DNA of 64,000 nucleotides from Stakelama pacifica. Lineage in GTDB: Bacteria; Pseudomonadota; Alphaproteobacteria; Sphingomonadales; Sphingomonadaceae. The translations under genes and the position numbers were made by a program. Shown one piece after another: positions 8,422 to 17,598 of this stretch. The notes below the pieces were generated by a model, which searched no databases, was not told the DNA's origin, and saw nothing but the letters and a program-made list of their open reading frames with translations. How positions within the stretch are numbered: the stretch's first letter is position 1; the number at the start of each line of letters is the position of its first letter. The stretch spans positions 496,001-560,000 of the forward strand of contig NZ_SNWD01000001.1 in the NCBI RefSeq assembly GCF_004361835.1. The letters are read 5' to 3'.

Positions 8422-10076
8422 GCGAGGGCATCGCCGCGCGCGACCTGACGCGCCCCGACTATCTGCAATATGGCACCACCGTCCGGTCCTGGCTGACCAC
8501 CACCGATCATAAACGGATCGGCATTCTCTATGCAGTCGCCATCACCTTTTTCTTCTTCCTGGGCGCGGCGGCGATGGCGCTGGTCCGTGCCGATCTGGTA
8601 ACGCCGTCGGCGGACCTGATCACCAACGATCAGTATAATCGCGCCTTCACGCTGCACGGCATCATCATGGTGTGGTTCTTTCTGGTACCCTCGATCCCGA
8701 CCACGCTCGGCAATTTCCTGCTGCCGATGATGCTGGGAACGAAGGACCTCGCTTTTCCCCGGCTCAATCTGCTGAGCTGGTATCTGTTCATCGGCGGCGG
8801 GCTGCTGACGCTGTTCGCGCTGCTCGCGGGCGGAGTCGATACCGGCTGGACCTTCTACACCCCCTTTTCGACGCTATATTCGAACAGCCATGTGCTGCTT
8901 GCCGCGCTGGGCGTGTTCGTCGTGGGATTTTCCTCGATTGCGACAGGGGTGAATTTCATCGCCTCCACTCATTTGCTGCGGGCAAAGGGGCTCACCTGGA
9001 TGCGGCTGCCGCTGTTCGTATGGGCGATGTACACCACCAGCCTCGTCATGGTGCTGGCGACCCCGGTGCTTTCGATGTCACTGCTGCTGGTGGTCGCGGA
9101 GCGCGCCTTCGGCCTGCCGATCTTCGATCCGCGCTCGGGCGGCGATCCCTTGCTCTTTCAGCATCTGTTCTGGTTCTACAGCCACCCCGCCGTGTACATC
9201 ATGGTGCTTCCCGCATTCGGGGTGGTGTCCGAAATCATCACCTGCGAAGCGCGGCGGCGCATCTTCGGCTATCAGTTCATGGTCTATGCCATGGTCGTGA
9301 TCGCCGTAATCGGCTTCATGGTATGGGGCCATCACATGTTCGTTTCGGGCCAGTCGGCCTTTGCGAGCATGGTGTTCAGCTTCCTTTCCTTCGTGATCGC
9401 GGTGCCCAGCGCGATCAAGGTCTTCAACTGGACCGGGACGCTGTATCGCGGGCAGGTCCGCTTCTCCGCATCGATGCTCTATGCGCTGGGCTTTGTCGGG
9501 CTGTTCACGCTGGGCGGGCTGACCGGCCTGTTCCTCGCATCGGTGCCGCTCGACGTGCATCTGACCGATACCTATTTCGTCGTCGCGCATTTCCATTACA
9601 TCATGGTCGGCGGGTCGGTTTCGGCCTTTTTCGGCGGGCTGCACTTCTGGTGGCCCAAGATTACGGGGCGGATGTATTCCGAACGCCTCGCGCAATTCGC
9701 CGCCGTGTCGATGTTCTTCGGCTTCAACTTCACCTTTTTCCCGCAATTCGTGATGGGCTATATGGGAATGCCGCGGCGCTACCATGTCTATCCGCCGGAA
9801 TTTCAGCCATGGCACGTCATGAGTTCGGTCGGCGCGGTGGTGCTCGGCTTCGCCTATCTCTGGCCGATATTCTATCTTGGCTGGTCGCTGGTGAAGGGGG
9901 AGAAAGCGCCCGACAATCCGCACGGGTCGACCAGCCTAGAATGGCAGACCACCTCGCCGCCGCCCAGGGAAAATTTCGACCGGCTGCCCGTGGTCGATGC
10001 CGGGCCGTATAAATATCATCCTTGGCACAGCACGCCCGACGAAGTCGAACAATCGCACCGGCCGCAATTGCCATGA
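8418..10076 (+). CDS. ctaD: cytochrome c oxidase subunit I, A2-type
   Basis: The 552-residue protein is the catalytic heme-copper subunit, with twelve or so helices and the histidine ligands in HGIIMVWFF, WFYSHPAVY, WGHHMF and HFHYIMVGG. At about residues 253-259 it reads FYSHPAVY where A1-type oxidases have a glutamate (GHPEVY). The Tyr-Ser pair one turn earlier is the known hallmark of A2-type oxidases such as Rhodothermus caa3, so the D-channel glutamate is absent by design rather than by damage. Compare CyoB at 39282, which keeps the glutamate. Confidence 0.95.
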   Translation: MSEGIAARDLTRPDYLQYGTTVRSWLTTTDHKRIGILYAVAITFFFFLGAAAMALVRADLVTPSADLITNDQYNRAFTLHGIIMVWFFLVPSIPTTLGNFLLPMMLGTKDLAFPRLNLLSWYLFIGGGLLTLFALLAGGVDTGWTFYTPFSTLYSNSHVLLAALGVFVVGFSSIATGVNFIASTHLLRAKGLTWMRLPLFVWAMYTTSLVMVLATPVLSMSLLLVVAERAFGLPIFDPRSGGDPLLFQHLFWFYSHPAVYIMVLPAFGVVSEIITCEARRRIFGYQFMVYAMVVIAVIGFMVWGHHMFVSGQSAFASMVFSFLSFVIAVPSAIKVFNWTGTLYRGQVRFSASMLYALGFVGLFTLGGLTGLFLASVPLDVHLTDTYFVVAHFHYIMVGGSVSAFFGGLHFWWPKITGRMYSERLAQFAAVSMFFGFNFTFFPQFVMGYMGMPRRYHVYPPEFQPWHVMSSVGAVVLGFAYLWPIFYLGWSLVKGEKAPDNPHGSTSLEWQTTSPPPRENFDRLPVVDAGPYKYHPWHSTPDEVEQSHRPQLP

Positions 10077-10702
10077 GCAGCGATATCGCCCTGCACGACC
10101 CCTTCGAGGAACCCGCGCGGCAGCAAGTGGCCGTCTCGTTCGGCATGTGGTCGTTCCTCGCCACCGAATGCCTGTTCTTCGCCGGGATTTTCCTGTTCTA
10201 CGCCAATGCCCGCTGGCATGGCGGCGAGGCGTTTCTGAACGGTGCGGGCGAAAGCGCGTTCTGGTTCGGAACCGCGAACACCGCAATCCTGATGACCGGA
10301 AGCATGGCTATGGCAATTGCGGAGCGCGCGGCAAAGGCAGACATTGTGCGCCTCACACGATGGATGCTGTGGGCGATGCTTGCGCTGGGCCTGCTGTTCC
10401 TCGCGGTAAAGGGCGTGGAATATCGCAAGGACCTGCACGAACATCTGTTCCCCGGCCCCGACTTCAAACTCGATTCCGGCCCGGCAGAACAATTCTGGGC
10501 CTTTTACTGGGCAGTCACCGCCGTACATGCGGTCCATCTGACCATCGGCCTTGCCGCAACTGCACGGCTGCTATGGATGGACCGGCACGTCAGTCTGCAC
10601 CGCCATCACAGCACCGTGATGGCGAGCGCGCTATATCTCCATTTTGTCGATATTGTGTGGATCGCCCTCTACCCGCTTCTCTATCTCGCGGGGCGGCAAT
10701 GA
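10073..10702 (+). CDS. ctaE: cytochrome c oxidase subunit III
   Basis: The 209-residue protein has about five membrane segments and family motifs such as MWSFLATECLFFAGIF near the N-terminus, FYWAVTAVHAVHLTIGL in the middle and YLHFVDIVWIALYPLLYL at the end. Subunit III stabilises subunit I and its proton path. The start ATG at 10073 overlaps the ctaD stop, and the end overlaps the last gene of the run by four bases. The five-helix form matches caa3 and bo3-type oxidases. Confidence 0.93.
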   Translation: MSSDIALHDPFEEPARQQVAVSFGMWSFLATECLFFAGIFLFYANARWHGGEAFLNGAGESAFWFGTANTAILMTGSMAMAIAERAAKADIVRLTRWMLWAMLALGLLFLAVKGVEYRKDLHEHLFPGPDFKLDSGPAEQFWAFYWAVTAVHAVHLTIGLAATARLLWMDRHVSLHRHHSTVMASALYLHFVDIVWIALYPLLYLAGRQ

Positions 10703-10980
10703 AGGAGGACAGGTTCAGCCACATCGTCCTCGCGCCGCTAAAAAGCTGGGCTGCGATGCTGTTGCTGCTGGTCGTAACGGCGATCTACGCTCAGACTCCT
10801 TATCTTCCGGCGAAGCTCGTCGTGAACGTTGTGCTCGCTATGGGCCAGATCGCGCTGGTGGCGACGTTTCTCATGCAGCTTCGCACGTCCCGGATGCTGG
10901 TCCGCCTGGCCGCACTTGCCGGACTGATATGGGCAAGTTTCCTCTTTCTGTTCACCTTCGCCGATTTTCTGACGCGATGA
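10699..10980 (+). CDS. cytochrome c oxidase subunit IV-like membrane protein
   Basis: The 93-residue protein has three hydrophobic segments, as expected for prokaryotic oxidase subunit IV (CtaF/CoxF-like). It is the last gene of the ACIII-caa3 run; its stop at 10978-10980 is followed by a gene-poor gap. The start ATG overlaps the ctaE stop (ATGA). Sequence conservation in this family is low, so the call depends on size, topology and position. Confidence 0.82.
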   Translation: MKEDRFSHIVLAPLKSWAAMLLLLVVTAIYAQTPYLPAKLVVNVVLAMGQIALVATFLMQLRTSRMLVRLAALAGLIWASFLFLFTFADFLTR

Positions 10981-11549
10981 CCGGAGGCACCGACGCGGTT
11001 GCCGAGATGATATTCACTGCCCTCAGCACGCCAGGGTTCGAGATCATCTTTTAACAAGGCCAATGCTCACGCAAATACGGATAAACATGTGACCGCTTTG
11101 GTATTGTGCCTCATTGTGCAAACATAGAATTCGTTGGGAATTTTTATTAAGACCTTATGCGAACGAATGCAGTCAAGCGATTGATTTATAATATTTTCTG
11201 TGGACTCTTAATCAGCGGGTCCTAGGTTCGAGCCCAAGTGCGTCCACCATTTTTTCTCTCGGACTGTTGCGAGCTTGGATTGCGATCGTCGGCAAGCCTG
11301 AGCATCGGTTGCGTGCGCGAATAAATCGCATGCCTCATTCGGCGGATATCGGATAGTTCCTCATCGGTCCTAAAGCCGTTGTATCCGCATGTTTCCAACC
11401 GTTGCGCGCCATCGATATCGGATCGGTGACGGGGCGCGGTCGGCCATGGCATCGCGCGCGTTATCGATCGTACTCGCTTGTACGACAGGCAAATGACGGC
11501 TGCTGTGTACTTAAGCGACCATCAATCGGCCCCCCGTCTAACCCTTTGC
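10981..11549. other. gene-poor gap with a tRNA 3' remnant
   Basis: About 570 bases with no credible gene. The part from about 11060 to 11200 is clearly richer in A and T than its surroundings (for example TTTATTAAG and GATTTATAATATTTTC). It ends in the tRNA 3' fragment listed separately, followed by a run of six T. The rest, 11260-11549, is ordinary GC content without a reading frame I would defend. I see no clear terminator for the oxidase operon. Confidence 0.6.
11203..11249 (+). tRNA. 3' half of tRNA-Lys(CTT), truncated remnant
   Basis: The sequence contains an anticodon loop CTCTTAA (anticodon CTT), a variable region, a T arm with GGTTCGAGCCC and an acceptor end TGCGTCC-A followed by an encoded CCA and a T run. 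Nothing upstream of about 11203 can form the D arm, the 5' acceptor strand or a full anticodon stem. The T stem has one A-A mismatch (CTAGG against CCAAG), so it has also drifted. This is a partial tRNA, not a functional gene. Tyrosine recombinases commonly integrate at exactly this half of a tRNA, so an attachment-site scar is the simplest reading. Confidence 0.75.
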
Positions 11550-12620
11550 CTATTCCGCGAACAACGCCGCGATCCGATCTGCAGCGGGCTTCCAGTCGAT
11601 TTGCCGGGCGCTGAGCCAGTCATCGTCGAAATAGGTGCAGCCATAGCGTTCACCGCCGTCGCATAACAGGGTTACGACCGATCCCGCCTGCCCGGCGGCG
11701 GCCATTTCGCGGATCAGCGCTTCGCACGCGATCAGATTGGTGCCGGTCGAGCCGCCCACCCGCCTGCCCAGCCGATCGGACAGGGCGCGCATGGCGCCGA
11801 TACTGTCGGCATCCTCGACCGCGATCATGCGATCGATGACCGTTGGGATGAAGCTCGGTTCGACCTGCGGCCGCCCGATCCCCTCAACACAGCTCGCACA
11901 ACCTTCTTCCAGCGCGGTGATGCTGCGGTCGGCATAATGTCGGTGAAAGACCGAATGCACCGGATCGGCGACGCAGAGCCGCGTCGCATGCCGCTGATAG
12001 CGGATATAGCGCCCGATCGTCGCAGAGGTGCCGCCGGTCCCTGCCCCGCACACCACCCAGCTCGGCACCGGCACCTCTTCCGCTGCCATCTGGGCGAAGA
12101 TGCTCTCGGCTATGTTGTTGTTGCCGCGCCAGTCGGTCGCGCGCTCGGCATAGGTGAACTGGTCGAGATAATGGCCACCGGTTTCGGCGGCGAGCCGGTG
12201 GGCAGCGGCATAGACGCTGCGCGGATCGTCGACCGCGTGGATTTCGCCGCCATGGAAGCGGATCGCATCCAGCTTGGGCGCTGCGGTCGCCGCCGGCACG
12301 ACTGCGATGAAGCGCAGCCCCAGCATCCGCGCGAAATAGGCTTCGCTGACCGCCGTCGATCCCGACGACGCCTCGATGATGCAGGTATCCGGCCCGATCC
12401 AGCCATTGCACAGCGCATAGAGGAACAGCGAGCGGGCGAGCCGGTGCTTCAGACTACCGGTCGGATGGCTGCTCTCATCCTTCAGATACAGCGTAATACC
12501 GGGAGTGCGCGGCAGATCGACCCGGATCAGATGGGTATCGGCCGAACGATTATAATCCGCCTCGATCCGGCGGATCGCTTCTGCCCGCCAATGGCTGTGC
12601 TGATCGCTTGCGATGGTCAC
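11550..12620 (-). CDS. PLP-dependent cysteine synthase-family enzyme, Cds1-like (probable L-cysteine desulfhydrase)
   Basis: The 356-residue protein belongs to fold type II PLP enzymes. The PLP lysine is in [13 protein letters not shown] (about residues 52-64) and phosphate-binding glycines are in [12 protein letters not shown] and GGSTGTN. The family covers cysteine synthases, but the longer version with this C-terminus resembles Cds1, which releases sulfide, ammonia and pyruvate from cysteine. Pairing with L-serine dehydratase on the same strand fits amino-acid breakdown to pyruvate. Cysteine synthase activity cannot be ruled out from sequence alone. Confidence 0.75.
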   Translation of the reverse strand: MTIASDQHSHWRAEAIRRIEADYNRSADTHLIRVDLPRTPGITLYLKDESSHPTGSLKHRLARSLFLYALCNGWIGPDTCIIEASSGSTAVSEAYFARMLGLRFIAVVPAATAAPKLDAIRFHGGEIHAVDDPRSVYAAAHRLAAETGGHYLDQFTYAERATDWRGNNNIAESIFAQMAAEEVPVPSWVVCGAGTGGTSATIGRYIRYQRHATRLCVADPVHSVFHRHYADRSITALEEGCASCVEGIGRPQVEPSFIPTVIDRMIAVEDADSIGAMRALSDRLGRRVGGSTGTNLIACEALIREMAAAGQAGSVVTLLCDGGERYGCTYFDDDWLSARQIDWKPAADRIAALFAE

Positions 12621-12682
12621 TTGCTGTCCTTTGCGGTGGGGCGCGAGGGAAAGTGCGCCACTATCTCAATTCTGCGCCCCCG

Positions 12683-14050
12683 TCAGCATGCGACCACATT
12701 GACCGCAAGACCGCCAAGGCTCGTTTCCTTGTAATTGCTTTTCATGTCCTCGCCGGTCTGGCGCATGGTTTCGATGACCTGATCCAGATTGACGACATGC
12801 CGCCCATCGCCATGAAGCGAGAGATAGGCCGCATTGATCGCCTTGATCGCGCCCATCGTATTGCGTTCGATACAGGGTATCTGCACCAGCCCGCCGATCG
12901 GGTCACAGGTCAGCCCCAGATTATGCTCCATGCCGATCTCCGCCGCATTTTCGATCTGGGCATTGCTGCCGCCCAGCGCCGCTGACAGCCCTGCCGCCGC
13001 CATCGAACAGGCGACGCCCACTTCGCCCTGACATCCCATTTCGGCAGCCGAGATCGACGCGTTGAGCTTGTAGAGAAAGCCGATTGCCGAAGCGGTGTAG
13101 AGAAAGCGGCGGCACCCGGCATCATCGGCGCCGTGAACGAAGGTCACATAATATTTGAGCACAGCCGGAATGACGCCGGCCGCGCCGTTGGTGGGGGCAG
13201 TGACGACACGCCCGCCCGCCGCATTTTCCTCGTTCACCGCAAGCGCGTACAGGCTCACCCACTCGAACACCATGCCGGGGTCGGAGCGCGGCCCCCGGCG
13301 CAGCAATTCCTCCCTGATCGCGCGGGCCCGGCGTCGTACCCCCAGCCCCCCGGGTAGCACGCCGTCCTGTTGGCAGCCGCGATCGATCGAGGCGAACATC
13401 GCGCTGCGCACCTCATCGAGAAATGCATCGGTCTCCGCTTCGCTGCGCCATGCCGATTCATTGGCGCGCACCATATCGGCGATGGAAAATCCGCGCGCTT
13501 CAGCGACTTTCAGCAACTCGGCCCCGGACTCGAAGGGATGCGGGGGGATCGCGTTCGGCAAGGGTGCAGGGGCACCGCCCCGGATGCTGCCGCCGCCGAT
13601 CGAAAAATAGCGGCGAGATATCCGGCTGCCGTCCGCCATGACAGCGGTAAAGACCATCCCGTTGGGATGTTCGGCGAGGAAGGAATCGTTGAACACCAGA
13701 TCCCGGCCTTCATCGAACGCGATCTCGGGACCGCCGGCAAGCGGCAGCACGCCGGAATCGCGGATGCCGCGCACAATCCCGTCGATCGCATCAGGATCGA
13801 CCTGCTCCGGGCTCTCTCCGGCAAGGCCGAGCAGGATCGCGACATCGGTGCCATGCCCCTGTCCGGTAAGCGACAGCGAGCCGTGAAGGTCGCACCGGAT
13901 TCGTTCGGGCACCAACCCTTCCTCGGTAAGAGTCGTCGCAAAGCACAATGCCGCGCGCATCGGTCCTACCGTATGCGAGCTGGATGGCCCGATTCCGATG
14001 GTGAACAATTCCTTCACGCTCATCGGCGCTGACGCTGAACGGGCCTTCAT
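12683..14050 (-). CDS. sdaA: L-serine ammonia-lyase (iron-sulfur dependent)
   Basis: The 455-residue protein converts L-serine to pyruvate and ammonia in the cytoplasm. The N-terminal signature VKELFTIGIGPSSSHTVGPM and the cysteines in MGCQGEVGVACS and LTCDPIGG, which hold the [4Fe-4S] cluster, are all present. Length matches the single-chain SdaA/TdcG type. I start at 14050 because GGAGACAGG sits directly before that ATG; the alternative ATG at 14023 has no ribosome site but fits the usual N-terminus. A TATAAT promoter element lies about 47 bases upstream. The Cds1-like gene follows after 62 bases. Confidence 0.95.
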   Translation of the reverse strand: MKARSASAPMSVKELFTIGIGPSSSHTVGPMRAALCFATTLTEEGLVPERIRCDLHGSLSLTGQGHGTDVAILLGLAGESPEQVDPDAIDGIVRGIRDSGVLPLAGGPEIAFDEGRDLVFNDSFLAEHPNGMVFTAVMADGSRISRRYFSIGGGSIRGGAPAPLPNAIPPHPFESGAELLKVAEARGFSIADMVRANESAWRSEAETDAFLDEVRSAMFASIDRGCQQDGVLPGGLGVRRRARAIREELLRRGPRSDPGMVFEWVSLYALAVNEENAAGGRVVTAPTNGAAGVIPAVLKYYVTFVHGADDAGCRRFLYTASAIGFLYKLNASISAAEMGCQGEVGVACSMAAAGLSAALGGSNAQIENAAEIGMEHNLGLTCDPIGGLVQIPCIERNTMGAIKAINAAYLSLHGDGRHVVNLDQVIETMRQTGEDMKSNYKETSLGGLAVNVVAC

Positions 14051-14096
14051 CCTGTCTCCATCACGGGGAATTTTGCGTACCGGCGGCCCATATTCC

Positions 14097-14115
14097 ATTA
14101 TAGTATCATTTGATA
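14097..14115 (-). promoter_or_regulatory. sdaA promoter -10 element with an adjoining palindrome
   Basis: On the minus strand a perfect TATAAT (14097-14102) lies about 47 bases before the sdaA start. Directly upstream of it is the inverted repeat TATCA-TT-TGATA (14104-14115), in the usual spacer between -10 and -35. A bound protein there would block or adjust transcription; which protein is unknown. No convincing -35 is visible. Confidence 0.5.
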
Positions 14116-14192
14116 GTAAAGTGGGCCAACGATTTGCCGATTGCATGTCGGCGAGCGGCAACCCGATGCGCAGGCGAAAGCGCCGGGACTGC

Positions 14193-14972
14193 TTATTCGC
14201 TGTCCGCCACCCGTAGACGGGTGCCATGCAGGCGCGCCGCTTCGGCGATCGGCTGCGGCGGAGGCATGTCGGTGACCAGATCATGCGCGTCGGCAAACCC
14301 TGCGACAAAGGCCGATCCGATCCGTTCGAATTTGCTGATATCGGCCACCATCATTACGCGGCGGCAGCGGTCGAGCATCGCCCGCTTATACGCGGCTTCA
14401 TCGGGTTCGAAATCCAGAAAGCCGCGATCCGCCTCGATCGCCCCGATCGACAGGATCGCAAGATCGACGACAAAGCGGCGACTATAGGCAATAGCGTCCG
14501 CATCGAAGGCGGCGCGATAATCGGAATTGATTGCTCCTCCGGCCAGGAAAAGCCGCTGACCGGTGCGGCCGAGTATCTCGCCCGCCACCTCAAGGCTGTT
14601 GGTAACGACGGTGAGCCGGGCGATATGCGCAAGTTCGCGCGCCACCCAGAAGGAGGTCGTGCCCGAATCGATGAGCACGGTCATTCCTTCCGAAACTTCG
14701 CGCGCGGCTATCTTCGCGATCCGTTGCTTTGCTTCGGCGCGCTCGTGCAGGCGTGCCCGATAGGGCGCCTCCAGCCGGGCATCGGGCAGCGTGACACCGC
14801 CATGCACCTTGGTCACCCTGCCGCGCGCTTCCAGCTGGCGGATATCGCGGCGAATGGTTTCCTGCGAAACGCCGAAATGCGCGGCGAGCGAACCGATCGA
14901 CCGGGCGCCCTGCTGCTCGATCAACGTCACAATCTGCGAGATGCGGTCAGCCTGTATCACCTTGTTGCGCAT
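14193..14972 (-). CDS. DeoR-family transcriptional regulator
   Basis: The protein has about 259 residues from the ATG at 14972; a GTG at 14996 could add eight. An N-terminal helix-turn-helix (RISQIVTLIEQQ... VSQETIRRDIRQLEARGRV) is followed by a sugar-phosphate sensor domain (VLIDSGTTSFWVARELA, VTNSLEVA, FLAGGAI). DeoR proteins usually respond to phosphorylated sugars or related metabolites and repress a neighbouring catabolic operon. Here the neighbours on the same strand are sdaA and the Cds1-like gene, 142 bases downstream, which would be an unusual target. Direct AAAAAGC repeats lie upstream of the gene and may be its own operator. Confidence 0.88.
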   Translation of the reverse strand: MRNKVIQADRISQIVTLIEQQGARSIGSLAAHFGVSQETIRRDIRQLEARGRVTKVHGGVTLPDARLEAPYRARLHERAEAKQRIAKIAAREVSEGMTVLIDSGTTSFWVARELAHIARLTVVTNSLEVAGEILGRTGQRLFLAGGAINSDYRAAFDADAIAYSRRFVVDLAILSIGAIEADRGFLDFEPDEAAYKRAMLDRCRRVMMVADISKFERIGSAFVAGFADAHDLVTDMPPPQPIAEAARLHGTRLRVADSE

Positions 14973-15018
14973 CCTTTCGCTGTCCCCACCGATCACGGTT
15001 GTATGCCTTCATTCCGCG

Positions 15019-15040
15019 CCAAAAAGCAAAAAGCAACATA
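15019..15040. promoter_or_regulatory. candidate DeoR-type operator, direct repeats
   Basis: The sequence has near-direct repeats of AAAAAGC (CCAAAAAGCAAAAAGCAAC). DeoR-family operators are often short T-rich direct repeats with this kind of spacing. The site lies between the regulator (start 14972, minus) and the TonB receptor (start 15142, plus), so it could control either. This is pattern only. Confidence 0.35.
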
Positions 15041-15141
15041 AACTCACATAGTGTCACACCGATGTCACGCATCGCTGCCATTGGGGCGCCCGAAACAGCT
15101 AGCCACAATGATCAACCGCAAAGGCTGTCAGGGAGCATAGA

Positions 15142-17526
15142 ATGAAATTCAAATTCGGGGCTGCAATCCTTGCGATTGCGGCAGCAACCGGTCATGCCCA
15201 GGCGCATGTCGCAACGGCCGAAACCACGCCGGCAGAGACCGCCACCAGCGATAGCGACGGCGATTCCACCGGTTCGCAAGATTCGGGCGAAATCGTTGTA
15301 ACCGGTCAGAAAACCACATTCGCCAACAGCCAGGTCACGCCGGCGATGATCGATCGCCAATCGGCGCTGACCAGCGTCAACGACGTGCTCAACGAACTGC
15401 CCGGCGTTTTCGTGTCCGAAGGCGATGCGTTCGGCTCATCCGACTGGGCGACGTCGATCAGCATTCGCGGGTTCAGCAGCGGTGCGGGCGGGCAGCAGAT
15501 CGGTACCACGATCGACGGGATGCCGAATGGCGGATCGGGCTATGGCGGCGGATCGCGCGCCAATCGCTATCTCGACGTGCTCGACCTCAAAACCGTGATC
15601 GTTTCTCAGGGGACGGCCGACATCTCGTCGCGCTCGAACGAAGCACTCGGCGGTACGCTCAACTATCTCAGCGGCGATCCCACCGCCGATCAGCGCCTGC
15701 GCTTCACCGCCGCCGGAGGGGATTTCGGCGCGCGCAAGTTTTACGGTCGCTACGATACCGGCGATCTGGGTTCGGACACCCGCGCCTATATCAGCGCCTC
15801 AACCTCGCACGTGCATGACTGGATCGGCGGGGCGGGTGTCACGACCCGCGCCCATGTCGATGCGAAGATGACGAGCAAAATCGACACCGTCGATCTGACC
15901 GGCTTCGTTTCCTATGACGATGCCGATGAGTCCGAATTCGGGTCGGTATCGCTTGCCCAGTTCCGCAGCGATCCCGATCATGACGCCTATACCGACAGCT
16001 GGACGGGTATTCCTTATATCGACCAGTCCTATCGCGCCGGGTCGCGCGCGCTTCGCAAAAATCTGTTCGGCTATCTGAAGGCTGCGACGAAGATCGGCGA
16101 AGTCTCGTTCACGCTGGGCGGATATTTCCACCGGATGCGTGGTCGCGGCGACTGGATTCCGCCCTATCTGGTCGATGTGACCAATGACGGCGCGGGCAAT
16201 CCGGAAAGCGAATTTCTGGGCGGCAATACCGTTATCGGGGGCGATCCTCTGGGTAAAATCTATTTCGTAACGCCGAGCGGAGCGGCCGCAACGATGATCG
16301 CCGGATGCACCGGCACTGCGGGGGTGCCCGCCGAATATTCGCCGACCTGCTACGCTTCCGATTCGACCGGCGTGATGTCGTACCGGCACACCCATTACAA
16401 GAACAACCGATTCGGCTTCACCGTCGATGCCGACTGGACGCATGAATTCGGTGACGTGACGAACGCGTTGCGGGCGGGCTATTGGTTCGAACATGACCGT
16501 TCGAACAGCCTGCGCGACTGGCATAAGATCACCAATCCGCTCCTCGGCATCGCGTTCGATCACAAGCCCTATTACATCCAGTTCAGCACCGATTATGACG
16601 TCGATGAAGTCATGTATTATGCAGAGGATGTGCTGACCTATGGCCCGCTGACCGGGCGCGTCGGAGTAAAACAGTTCTTCCTCAACCAGCGCCGCGCCGA
16701 GCTGCTCAACGACCGGCTGGTAACGCAGCTTAATTCGCATTCCGACCCGCTGCTATCGGCAGGCCTCGCCTATGAAACGCCGGTCACGGGTCTGGAACTG
16801 TTCGCCGGCTATTCGCAGAATTTCGCCGCGATCGGCAGCGGACCGCTGGAACAATCGGTTCGCGACGCCCGCCGTATCAAGCCTGAAACAGCGGACAATG
16901 TCGAAATCGGCACCCGCTATACCAACGGCCGGGTTCAGGCATCGCTGACCGCGTACGACATCAAATTCAACAACCATATCGTGTCGATCTCGTCCAATCT
17001 GGTCAGCGGGATCGACTATCTGGAAGAGAGCGACAGCGTTTATCTGAACGTCGGCGGTATCAAAAGCCGGGGCATCGAAGCGGCGCTCGCCTATCGCGTC
17101 ACCCCGGGGCTCACTTTGTCGGGCAGCTATACCTATAACCATGCCGTCTATATCGGCACCGGCGATCCCAAGCAGGATGCCGATATCGGGATTGCGCCGG
17201 ACGTTCAGGTGATGAACTCGCCCCGGCATATGTGGGTCGCTGCCGCTGATTATCGCAAATCGGTATATAAAGCGGGCGCGTCGGTCAAATTCGTCGGGGA
17301 TCGCTTCATCGGCACCGAAGGCAAGGAGGTTGCGCCCAATTTCACGCTGGTCAATGCCTATGCCGGTGTCGATCTGGGCAAAGTCAATCCGATGCTCAAG
17401 GGGCTGTCGCTGACCGTTCAGGGCACGAACCTGACAAATGAGCGCTATCTGAGCGGTGCCGATTATGGCAGTGCGTTTCTGGGTTCGCCGCGAACGGTGA
17501 CGGCTTCGCTGACCCTCGATTTCTGA
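15142..17526 (+). CDS. TonB-dependent outer membrane receptor
   Basis: The 794-residue protein has a signal peptide (cleavage near GHAQA), a short acidic linker, a TonB-box-like GEIVVTGQK at about residue 50, a plug domain (LNELPGVFVSE, SISIRGFSS, LGGTLNYLSGD) and a beta-barrel ending in the aromatic LTLDF typical of outer membrane proteins. Such receptors import bulky or scarce ligands. The next gene is a secreted phospholipase C, so a choline, phosphate or lipid-derived ligand is possible; the sequence itself does not tell. Confidence 0.92.
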   Translation: MKFKFGAAILAIAAATGHAQAHVATAETTPAETATSDSDGDSTGSQDSGEIVVTGQKTTFANSQVTPAMIDRQSALTSVNDVLNELPGVFVSEGDAFGSSDWATSISIRGFSSGAGGQQIGTTIDGMPNGGSGYGGGSRANRYLDVLDLKTVIVSQGTADISSRSNEALGGTLNYLSGDPTADQRLRFTAAGGDFGARKFYGRYDTGDLGSDTRAYISASTSHVHDWIGGAGVTTRAHVDAKMTSKIDTVDLTGFVSYDDADESEFGSVSLAQFRSDPDHDAYTDSWTGIPYIDQSYRAGSRALRKNLFGYLKAATKIGEVSFTLGGYFHRMRGRGDWIPPYLVDVTNDGAGNPESEFLGGNTVIGGDPLGKIYFVTPSGAAATMIAGCTGTAGVPAEYSPTCYASDSTGVMSYRHTHYKNNRFGFTVDADWTHEFGDVTNALRAGYWFEHDRSNSLRDWHKITNPLLGIAFDHKPYYIQFSTDYDVDEVMYYAEDVLTYGPLTGRVGVKQFFLNQRRAELLNDRLVTQLNSHSDPLLSAGLAYETPVTGLELFAGYSQNFAAIGSGPLEQSVRDARRIKPETADNVEIGTRYTNGRVQASLTAYDIKFNNHIVSISSNLVSGIDYLEESDSVYLNVGGIKSRGIEAALAYRVTPGLTLSGSYTYNHAVYIGTGDPKQDADIGIAPDVQVMNSPRHMWVAAADYRKSVYKAGASVKFVGDRFIGTEGKEVAPNFTLVNAYAGVDLGKVNPMLKGLSLTVQGTNLTNERYLSGADYGSAFLGSPRTVTASLTLDF

Positions 17527-17538
17527 TCGGCAGCCGAA

Positions 17539-17572
17539 GGAAGCGTCGGCGTTCTGCTGCGCCGGCGCTTCC
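17539..17572 (+). terminator. hairpin between TonB receptor and phospholipase C
   Basis: Arms GGAAGCGTCGGCG (17539-17551) and CGCCGGCGCTTCC (17560-17572) form a 13-bp stem with one G-T pair and an 8-base loop. There is no T run after it, so it may attenuate or protect mRNA rather than terminate. Confidence 0.5.
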
Positions 17573-17598
17573 GATGAAATACCAGGGGACGAAAGCAT

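Noticed and set aside
11222..11452. Short minus-strand frame over the tRNA remnant gap
   Set aside because: 76 codons, no ribosome site, no recognisable features, and it runs into the tRNA fragment.
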